Below, in pieces: positions 6,580 through 12,059 of a DNA stretch of 12,059 bases. Source of the DNA: Bordetella parapertussis (GTDB lineage Bacteria > Pseudomonadota > Gammaproteobacteria > Burkholderiales > SG8-39); the NCBI GenBank assembly GCA_945906975.1, contig CAMDRY010000051.1, positions 1 through 12,059 on the forward strand. The letters run 5' to 3'. The notes under the pieces are model-generated. The model worked only from the letters and a program-made list of their open reading frames with translations, had not been told where the DNA came from and did no database searches. A program made the translations under genes and the position numbers. Every line of letters begins with the position of its first letter. Within the stretch, counting starts at the first letter, position 1.

Positions 6580-7794
6580 ATGAACATACAGTTTCAGCGT
6601 CTGGTTGATCGTTACATCGGCGTGCCCCTTTGCGCCGGACTCTCGCTCATCGACCGGATTTTCGGACGCGACGAAGTCCTCGGCCGGCCGCAAAACATCC
6701 TCGTGATCCTGCTCTCGGAAATGGGTAGCCTGGTGCTAGCCGAGCCGATGTTCATGCGTCTGAAAAAAAAATACCCGGAAGCGACCGTCCATGTGCTGCT
6801 ATTCGCCAAAAACCGCGAAGTGCTGGACTTGTTGGGCGTGGTGTCGCCAGCCAATGTCATGACCCTCAACGATCGCGGCCTGGCCAGCTTTGTCGGCGAC
6901 AGCCTGCGCGCGCTGTTTCGGCTGCGGTCGCTCCGGCTCGACGCGGTGCTCGACTGCGAACTGTTCTCGCGCGTGAGCAGCCTGTTTTCGTATCTGTCCG
7001 GCGCGAGGCTGCGCGCCGGTTTTCACCGGCACACGCAGGAAGGCCTTTATCGCGGTTCGTTCATCAACCGACCGGTGCTGTACAACCCCTACCGGCATCT
7101 GACACTGCAATTGCTGAGCATGGTCGCGGCGCTCGAATCAACAAGCTTTCCGCTGACCAAGGATTTGCCCGTGGCCATGCCCGGCAGCCCACCCCCGCTC
7201 CAATTCAAGCCGGGCGAAAAAGAGCAGGCTGTGGCGCGCCTGCACGCGGATTTTCCCGCCGTGGCGGGCAAGCGCCTCATCCTGATTTATCCGGGCGGCG
7301 GCTTGTTGCCGATACGCGCGTGGCCGCTTGAATCCTATGCCCGGCTGTGTGCCGACCTGCTCGCCGACGGTTACGCCGTCGGCGTGGTCGGGCTGATGGA
7401 AGACCGCCCGCTCGGTCAGGCCCTGCTCGAACAAAGCGGCAGCGATCTGTGCATAGACCTCACCGGCTATACCAAATCCGTGCGCGACCTGCTGGCGCTG
7501 TTTCACCGTGCCGACCTGCTCATCACCAACGACGGCGGGCCCGGACAATTTGCCGCCCTCACGCCGATCGCCTCGATCGTATTTTTCGGCCCCGAAACAC
7601 CGCTGCTCTATCGCTCGCTGTCGCAAAACGCCTGGCATTTTCATCTCGGCCTGCCCTGCTCGCCCTGCCTGACCGCGTACAATCACCGCTCTTCGCCCTG
7701 CGATGGCGACAATCAGTGCCTGAAGCGGATCACCCCGGCGCAAGTCATCGCCAAGGCGCGCGAAATGCTTGCCGCACCGACCGATCCGCGTTGA
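6580..7794 (+). CDS. Glycosyltransferase family 9 (heptosyltransferase-like)
   Basis: This is a GT-B fold glycosyltransferase of the family that adds heptose or related sugars to lipopolysaccharide core or other surface glycans at the cytoplasmic face. It has 404 residues from the ATG at 6580. Residues 38-60 (PQNILVILLSEMGSLVLAEP) form the first strand and acceptor-side loop. Residues 233-247 (LILIYPGGGLLPIRA) match the family's N/YPG strand, and 313-326 (LLITNDGGPGQFAA) match the donor-binding segment usually written T.DSG..H.A. The histidine of that motif is replaced by Q323. FFGPETP (335-341) follows. Four cysteines (360, 363, 374, 380) form a C-x2-C...C...C cluster near the end. A TTG at 6571 could start three residues earlier; neither start has a strong ribosome site, so I prefer ATG. 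It opens a five-gene operon, with the next gene after 30 bases. Donor and acceptor are unknown. Confidence 0.88.
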   Translation: MNIQFQRLVDRYIGVPLCAGLSLIDRIFGRDEVLGRPQNILVILLSEMGSLVLAEPMFMRLKKKYPEATVHVLLFAKNREVLDLLGVVSPANVMTLNDRGLASFVGDSLRALFRLRSLRLDAVLDCELFSRVSSLFSYLSGARLRAGFHRHTQEGLYRGSFINRPVLYNPYRHLTLQLLSMVAALESTSFPLTKDLPVAMPGSPPPLQFKPGEKEQAVARLHADFPAVAGKRLILIYPGGGLLPIRAWPLESYARLCADLLADGYAVGVVGLMEDRPLGQALLEQSGSDLCIDLTGYTKSVRDLLALFHRADLLITNDGGPGQFAALTPIASIVFFGPETPLLYRSLSQNAWHFHLGLPCSPCLTAYNHRSSPCDGDNQCLKRITPAQVIAKAREMLAAPTDPR

Positions 7795-7814
7795 CGCGGG
7801 TGCGCCTGAAAACA

Positions 7815-7820
7815 AAAGGA
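7815..7820 (+). promoter_or_regulatory. Ribosome binding site of the GtrA-like gene
   Basis: AAAGGA lies four bases before the ATG at 7825. The spacing is short but usable, and it supports this start. Confidence 0.5.
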
Positions 7821-7824
7821 TTGC

Positions 7825-8298
7825 ATGTCCGTGTTTGAACGATTGATGGCGCATCCGCGGGTCGCGCGCATGCTGAAATTTCGCTTCCTGAAATTCGGCA
7901 CTGTCGGCGCATCCGGCACCTTCGTCAACTTGGGCGTGCTCTACATCGGACAGGAGTTTTTGTTTCGCGCCATCGCGCAGCCCGAGATGCGCTTGAATTT
8001 TTCGCTCGCCGGGGCAATCCTGGTGGCCACCATCAACAATTTCACCTGGAACCGCATCTGGACCTGGCAGGACAGGCCGCGCAACCGGGGCAGGTCAATA
8101 TTGGTGCAGTTCGGTCAGTACGCCCTCGCCTGCTGGGTGGGTATCTTGCTGCAAGTGGTTTTCACCAAAATACTGGTCGTCTATCTTCACTATCTTGTCG
8201 CCAATCTGATCGCAATTGTGTCCGCCAGCGTGTTTAATTTTATCGTCAACGACTTGTGGACTTTCAGGCACCGCCCCACAGATGATGTGGGTAAATAA
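7825..8298 (+). CDS. GtrA-like polyprenyl-phosphate-sugar flippase
   Basis: This is a 157-residue inner-membrane protein of the GtrA family. Members are thought to flip undecaprenyl-phosphate-linked sugars to the periplasm for transfer to O-antigen or other surface glycans. Four membrane helices are expected and seen: about 22-42 (FLKFGTVGASGTFVNLGVLY), 58-76, 96-115 and 122-142. Family marks are FGTVGASGTFVNL, the asparagine-tryptophan stretch NNFTWNRIWTWQ and the final NFIVNDLWTF with a basic tail. Length is normal for the family. It sits 30 bases after the GT9 gene and ends three bases before the GT-C gene, so the two are likely translationally coupled. In Gtr modules GtrA works with GtrB, which loads the lipid carrier, and a GT-C transferase. 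The transferase is next door, but GtrB is not in the window. Confidence 0.92.
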   Translation: MSVFERLMAHPRVARMLKFRFLKFGTVGASGTFVNLGVLYIGQEFLFRAIAQPEMRLNFSLAGAILVATINNFTWNRIWTWQDRPRNRGRSILVQFGQYALACWVGILLQVVFTKILVVYLHYLVANLIAIVSASVFNFIVNDLWTFRHRPTDDVGK

Positions 8299-8301
8299 CG
8301 C

Positions 8302-9984
8302 ATGCACGGCATAAGCCCGCGTTGGTGCAACCTGCTCTACGGCGCGGCCATGCTGTTGGCGGTGTTCGTCTATTTTTTCGGGCTGGACAGCCAGCACATC
8401 CCGAAAAACGGCGACGAAAATGTCTACGCACACATCACGCGCCTGACCGCTGCATCCGGCCACTGGCTGCCACTGCAGTCCGAACTCGATGGCATGCGCA
8501 ACACCAAGCCGCCGGCGCTGTTCTGGCAGGGCATCGCCTCGACCGGGCACGGCCAGAGCTGGACGCTGTGGGATCTGCGCTACCCGAACGTGATGTACAC
8601 GCTGCTGACGGCGGCGATGGTGTTCCTGCTCGGCTGGAAGTGCGCACGCAGCCTGCCAGGCGGGTTTGTCGCCGCCCTCGCCTATCTGGCGTTTTTCAGC
8701 ACCTACCGTTACGGCCGGCCCTTTCTCACCAACGCGCCCGAAACCTTCTGGTTGTTCCTGCCGTTTTTCCTGCTGCTGTACCGGAAAGAAACCGCGTTCG
8801 CCTCGAACCGCCTGCCACTGCTGCTGGGCGTGGCCGTCGGCATCGGCCTGCTATACAAGTCATTCGCCCTTTTGCTGCCGGTGGGCCTGGGCCTGTCGTG
8901 GTGGTATTTGCACCAGCGCGACTACCGTCTGGGCGACTTCATCCGCCAGGACGTGTGGAAGCTGCTTGTCGTCGCCGTGGTATCCCTCGCGCTGTTCGGC
9001 CTGTGGTTCCTGCTCGACCCCGATCCGGCCGCAGTCTGGCAGGAATTCGTGATGAAGGAGAACGCCGGCAAGTTCGACCCGGCAGGGGCATCCTATCTGT
9101 CCAAACTGCTGTGGGGCAGTTCAAGCGTGTGGACGATGATCCTCGGCCTGCCGCTCAATGCCGGCCTGCTCGCGCTGCCGGTGGCGGCGCTGATGGCGGC
9201 GGCCTTACGCCATCGCCGTCAACTGAGCGCGGACGAAAAGCTGCTATGGATCTGGCTGCTCGCCATGGTCATCGTCTTCAGCCTGCCCAGCCAGCGCTCC
9301 AGCCGCTACGTGCTCGCGGCCATGCCGGCGCTGGCTGTGCTGTGCGCGCTCGGATGGCAGCGGCTGGGTCGCGGCTGGTTCCTCGCCACGCTGCTGCTGT
9401 GTGAGCTGGCGCTGGTGTTCATCGCCTACCTGTCATGGCGTTTGCAGGGCGCGACGCCGGACGGGACTCTTTATTCGGCCCTTTACTGGCTGCTGTTGCT
9501 GCTGGCAGGCGGCTTTGCCACCGCAGCCATGCTGCTGCCAGCGCTCACACGCCCCGGCGCCAGCATCGCCGCCTTGCTGGTGTTTGTTTCGGCGGCCGCC
9601 TTCCTGCGCCCCTTCGACAGCGCACGCGGCAGTTTCAGCATCGAAGCGCAGCGGCAAGTGGCGGGCAAGACCGTCTGGGTGCCATCCGATTTTAACGCCA
9701 GTTACGAGGCCTACCGCTTTCTGTTGCCTGCGTCGAACATTCAAAGTTATCGTGAAAAACGCGACCAGGACCCGGACGAGCTGGCGCGCCGCTACGCGCT
9801 GTTTACCGTGCGCGTGCCGCTGGGTGGGCACGCCTGCACCGGCTGCAAGGTCATCGCCGAGCGACTGGATTTGCGCGGCAGGCACTCATCGGCCGAGATC
9901 AGCGCGATCCTCCACGGCAAGGTCTTCGAGAATATTTTTCTGAAAGAATTGCGGGTCGAGTCGCCGGGTGTGGGCGCGCGATAA
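8302..9984 (+). CDS. GT-C glycosyltransferase (ArnT/PMT-like, multi-membrane)
   Basis: This is a 560-residue integral membrane enzyme expected to transfer a sugar from a polyprenyl-phosphate carrier to a surface acceptor on the periplasmic side. The first helix is residues 11-28. The first external loop holds the GT-C acidic motif in NGDENVYAH (D38, E39) and then NTKPPALFW (66-74), both typical of the ArnT/dolichyl-phosphate-mannose transferase group. Further helices cover roughly 96-112, 120-136, 145-160, 171-198, 219-238, 275-302, 313-328, 335-352, 357-379, 392-414 and 419-435. SQRSSRYVLAAMPALA (330-345) matches the basic motif before a late helix. The last 120 residues form a soluble domain with a CTGC pair (512-515). 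Similar C-terminal domains occur in ArnT. It follows the GtrA gene by three bases, and the next gene starts 10 bases after its stop. Lipid A aminoarabinose transfer is possible, but no arn genes accompany it. Confidence 0.87.
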   Translation: MHGISPRWCNLLYGAAMLLAVFVYFFGLDSQHIPKNGDENVYAHITRLTAASGHWLPLQSELDGMRNTKPPALFWQGIASTGHGQSWTLWDLRYPNVMYTLLTAAMVFLLGWKCARSLPGGFVAALAYLAFFSTYRYGRPFLTNAPETFWLFLPFFLLLYRKETAFASNRLPLLLGVAVGIGLLYKSFALLLPVGLGLSWWYLHQRDYRLGDFIRQDVWKLLVVAVVSLALFGLWFLLDPDPAAVWQEFVMKENAGKFDPAGASYLSKLLWGSSSVWTMILGLPLNAGLLALPVAALMAAALRHRRQLSADEKLLWIWLLAMVIVFSLPSQRSSRYVLAAMPALAVLCALGWQRLGRGWFLATLLLCELALVFIAYLSWRLQGATPDGTLYSALYWLLLLLAGGFATAAMLLPALTRPGASIAALLVFVSAAAFLRPFDSARGSFSIEAQRQVAGKTVWVPSDFNASYEAYRFLLPASNIQSYREKRDQDPDELARRYALFTVRVPLGGHACTGCKVIAERLDLRGRHSSAEISAILHGKVFENIFLKELRVESPGVGAR

Positions 9985-9994
9985 TATCAACACC

Positions 9995-11344
9995 ATGGGG
10001 CGCACAACTCAAACGACCAGGCATGCAGCAGCCCATGGCACGCGCCGCTGGGCGCGGCTATGGCTGCCCGGCCTGATCGGACTGGCCTTTGTCGCCGGCC
10101 TGGGCAAGGCAATGACACGGCCAGTGGCTGCGCCGTTTCAGCCACCGCCCGATGCCAAAGGCGCGGCGGCATCGCTTGGGGCGCCGCTCCTGCGGACGCG
10201 CTTTGTCTCCACCAGCGCAGGCCCGCACCGCCACGCCGGCTCACTGGTGGAGCTTGGCGACGGGCGCATTCGCGCCTTCTGGTTTTCGGGCAGCCGTGAG
10301 GGCGCGGCCGATGTCGAAATTCGCAGCGCCCTATTCGACCCCAAGCTGTCACGCTGGGCGGAGGACGCCCCGGTCATTGACCGCAAACGCACCCAAGCCG
10401 GTGTGTTGCGCCACATCCGCAAGCTTGGCAATCCGGTTGCGGTGCGCGTGCCCGACGGAAGGTTGCACCTTTTTTACGTCACGGTATCGGTCGGTGGCTG
10501 GGCGGGCAGTTCGATTTCAATGATCACCTCGGACGACGAGGGCAAGACCTGGGGCCCGGCGCGCCGCCTGATCACCTCGCCTTTCATCAATATCAGCACG
10601 CTGGTCAAGGGCACGCCCATCTTGTACGCCAACGGCGACATCGGCCTGCCGGTGTACCACGAGTTCCTCGGCAAATTCGGCGAGTTGCTGCGCCTGGACG
10701 CATCCGGAAAAATACTCGACAAGCAGCGCCTGAGCTATGGCTACAGCACGCTGCAGCCGGTGGTGCTGGTGCGCGACGCCGCGCGGGCGCAGGTGCTGAT
10801 GCGCGCCGCCGGGGCCATCAGCCAAAACAAGGTCATCGGCACCAGCACCGCGGACGCCGGCCGGCACTGGGCCGCCGCCGAGAAGACAACACTGTCCAAT
10901 CCGGGCTCCGCCGTGTCAGGTGTCGCACTGCCCGATGGTTCTTTGCTGGCGGTGGTCAACGACCTTGACGCCAACCGCGATTCGCTGTCGCTGGTCGCAT
11001 CGACCGACGGTGGCAAGCGGTGGCGGACGCTGCTCAAGCTTGAGGATCAGCTGCACTGGAAAGAAGGTGAACCAACCGAAGCGCAGTTCACGATCGAGGC
11101 GGACAAACTCGCACACGCCACCGATACGGCATTGCAGGACCCGCCGGGCCTGGTGCGGGCGGCACGCGCGCGCCAGTGCGCGCAACAGCGCTGCAACTTC
11201 GAGTTTTCCTATCCCTACCTGATTCGTATCGCCAACGGCGACATCCATCTGGTCTATACCTGGAACCGCAGCGCCATCAAGCATGTCGCGTTCTCTCGCG
11301 CCTGGGTTGAGGCGCGCATCAAGGACGCAAGCGCAGCGCCATGA
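9995..11344 (+). CDS. Membrane-anchored sialidase-fold (BNR/Asp-box) protein
   Basis: This 449-residue protein has an N-terminal basic segment and one hydrophobic helix (about 22-38), so it is probably anchored in the inner membrane facing the periplasm. After a proline/alanine linker comes a six-bladed beta-propeller of the sialidase superfamily. Asp-boxes are visible as SDDEGKTW (179-186), STADAGRHW (284-292) and STDGGKRW (336-343). Other family marks are FSGSREGAADVEIR (97-110), LGNPVAVR (144-151), GLPVYHEF (217-224) and, near the end, FEFSYPYLIRIANGDIHLVY (402-421) followed by TWNRSAIKH. The classical arginine of the sialidase RIP motif is not evident where expected (HAGSLVELGDG), so true sialidase activity is doubtful. 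ATG at 9995 is chosen; a GTG at 9968 in frame would overlap the previous gene. The stop overlaps the next start as ATGA, so the two products probably act together. Substrate unknown; trimming or binding of the glycan made by the upstream enzymes is plausible. Confidence 0.82.
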   Translation: MGRTTQTTRHAAAHGTRRWARLWLPGLIGLAFVAGLGKAMTRPVAAPFQPPPDAKGAAASLGAPLLRTRFVSTSAGPHRHAGSLVELGDGRIRAFWFSGSREGAADVEIRSALFDPKLSRWAEDAPVIDRKRTQAGVLRHIRKLGNPVAVRVPDGRLHLFYVTVSVGGWAGSSISMITSDDEGKTWGPARRLITSPFINISTLVKGTPILYANGDIGLPVYHEFLGKFGELLRLDASGKILDKQRLSYGYSTLQPVVLVRDAARAQVLMRAAGAISQNKVIGTSTADAGRHWAAAEKTTLSNPGSAVSGVALPDGSLLAVVNDLDANRDSLSLVASTDGGKRWRTLLKLEDQLHWKEGEPTEAQFTIEADKLAHATDTALQDPPGLVRAARARQCAQQRCNFEFSYPYLIRIANGDIHLVYTWNRSAIKHVAFSRAWVEARIKDASAAP

Positions 11345-11961
11345 TCACCCTCACCGACATCACCGGCCTTGCCGGCCTTGCGTTTGCCACGGCCGTGCTG
11401 CTCGCGCCGCTGGCGGGGCGCGCCGGCGCGCGGGTGCCGCTGGTCGTGCTTGGCAGTCTGTTCGTTTTGATGTTGCTGCCGCTGCCCCCGGACAACCTGC
11501 CCTTCGCCGCTTACCTTCGCGGCACTATCGGGGATCTGAGCCTGCCGACGCTGCTGCTATTGGCCAGCACCGCGGCGGTTCGCTACGGCCTGTTGCAGCC
11601 GGTACTCACGCCGGGCGCATCCACGATGCGCACACGTATTGCCCTGCTGCTGCCTATGGCGGCAGCCTGCCTGCTCTATCCGTTGGCGCTGGGCGCGACG
11701 GCTTACGATTCCTATGCATGGGGTTATGGCGAGCCTTGGTTCGTCGCGGCATTGCTGTGCGCCGTGATCCTTGCCGCGCTGGCACGCCTGCCGCTTGTGG
11801 CGCCGGCCATCGCACTGGCTGTGCTCGGCTGGTCGGTCGGTTGGCTTGAGTCGGGCAATCTGTGGGACTACCTGCTAGACCCGATGCTTTGCATTTATGC
11901 GTCAGGCCGGCTGCTGGCGCTGACGATGAGGGCATGGCGAAAACCAGCGCAGCAAACTTAA
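11341..11961 (+). CDS. Small polytopic membrane protein of unknown function
   Basis: This 206-residue hydrophobic protein does not match a family I recognise. Hydrophobic segments lie at about 8-26, 32-50, 66-86, 100-118, 133-149, 151-168 and 180-194, suggesting six or seven membrane helices. Charged residues cluster in the loops and in the basic tail MRAWRKPAQQT. Aromatic and acidic residues (AYDSYAWGYGEPW, 121-133; WLESGNLWDYLLDP, 168-181) sit in or near loops and may be functional. The start codon overlaps the stop of the sialidase-fold gene in ATGA, which implies coupled translation and a joint role. Its last 25 codons and terminator recur inverted at 11980-12059, so a convergent second copy begins there. 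It may anchor or assist the sialidase-fold partner. Confidence 0.75.
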   Translation: MITLTDITGLAGLAFATAVLLAPLAGRAGARVPLVVLGSLFVLMLLPLPPDNLPFAAYLRGTIGDLSLPTLLLLASTAAVRYGLLQPVLTPGASTMRTRIALLLPMAAACLLYPLALGATAYDSYAWGYGEPWFVAALLCAVILAALARLPLVAPAIALAVLGWSVGWLESGNLWDYLLDPMLCIYASGRLLALTMRAWRKPAQQT

Positions 11962-11987
11962 ATCCGGCTTAAACCGGATTTAAGTTT
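11954..11987. terminator. Bidirectional terminator hairpin between convergent gene ends
   Basis: AAACTTAAATCCGG (11954-11967) and CCGGATTTAAGTTT (11974-11987) form a perfect 14-bp stem with a 6-base loop. Each strand ends its stem in a T-rich side (TTTAAGTTTT on plus). The TAA of the plus gene (11959-11961) and the complement of the TAA of the minus copy (11980-11982) lie inside the stem. This suits termination from both sides, though the GC clamp is only four base pairs. Confidence 0.6.
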
Positions 11988-12059
11988 TCTGCGCTGGTTT
12001 TCGCCATGCCCTCACCGTCAGCACCAGCAGCCGGCCTGACGCATAAATGCAAAGCATCG
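11980..12059 (-). CDS. C-terminal end of a second copy of the small membrane protein (partial)
   Basis: Read on the minus strand from the window edge, the frame gives MLCIYASGRLLVLTVR followed by AWRKPAQKT and a TAA. This is the last 25 residues of the preceding plus-strand protein with three changes: A to V, M to V and Q to K. The gene continues beyond the window. All three changes alter the amino acid and none is a synonymous third-position change, which is unusual for two functional paralogues. The fragment is therefore real as sequence, but whether it is a genuine second gene or a fold-back copy is open. Confidence 0.6.
   Translation of the reverse strand, partial: MLCIYASGRLLVLTVRAWRKPAQKT

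Larger units (their letters stand above)
11882..12059. repeat. 86-base near-perfect inverted repeat with 6-base spacer, reaching the window end
   Basis: Left arm 11882-11967 and right arm 11974-12059 are reverse complements at 83 of 86 positions, around the spacer CTTAAA. The differences pair 11918 with 12023, 11927 with 12014 and 11953 with 11988. The right arm runs to the last base, so the repeat may be longer. It could be a true inverted gene duplication or a fold-back sequencing/assembly artefact. Confidence 0.95.

Noticed and set aside
8322..9404. Plus-strand open frame (360 codons) inside the GT-C gene in another frame
   Set aside because: It is arginine/alanine/proline-rich without domains, while the overlapping frame has membrane helices and GT-C motifs.
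9968..9994. GTG start at 9968 for the sialidase-fold gene
   Set aside because: It would overlap the GT-C gene by 17 bases and add MWARDNINT before an already suitable basic, hydrophobic N-terminus; ATG at 9995 fits better.

Overview
The window looks like a high-GC chromosomal segment from a betaproteobacterium, most likely of the order Burkholderiales. The main clue is two genes for tripartite tricarboxylate transporter (Bug-type) substrate-binding proteins, a family greatly expanded in that order. GC-rich third codon positions, a class I photolyase and the GT9/GtrA/GT-C surface-glycan genes agree with this. No rRNA, convincing tRNA, transposase, integrase, CRISPR array or transcription regulator is visible.

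Layout. (1) Positions 1-1287 hold the 3' part of a photolyase gene. (2) Positions 1555-6320 form a catabolic and uptake block. It has a complete Bug receptor (+), an enamidase-like amidohydrolase (-) behind a flavin-dependent aromatic hydroxylase (-), and, divergent from the hydroxylase, a periplasmic-binding-type protein with no signal peptide (+) followed by the first 52 codons of a second Bug receptor. That receptor stops abruptly near 6320. (3) Positions 6321-6579 are non-coding, with short repeats and a tRNA T-arm-like string; I read the 6320 boundary as an old recombination joint. (4) Positions 6580-11961 are a tight five-gene operon (+): GT9 glycosyltransferase, GtrA-like flippase, GT-C (ArnT/PMT-like) glycosyltransferase, membrane-anchored sialidase-fold protein and a small polytopic membrane protein. 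Gaps are 30, 3 and 10 bases, and the last junction is an ATGA overlap. (5) From 11882 the sequence folds back on itself. An 86-base arm recurs inverted, with three differences, up to the window end, so the last gene meets the end of a second, convergent copy of itself.

How the parts may work together. The hydroxylase/enamidase pair plus three solute-binding proteins suggests capture and ring opening of an aromatic or N-heterocyclic acid. The substrate is not determined. The second operon suggests building and modifying a cell-surface glycan from polyprenyl-linked sugars. A GtrB-type enzyme that would charge the lipid carrier is absent from the window. The strongest second-look items are the terminal inverted duplication, the truncated receptor joint, the possible change of metal-bridging residue in the enamidase-like protein and the uncharacterised sialidase-fold/membrane-protein pair.
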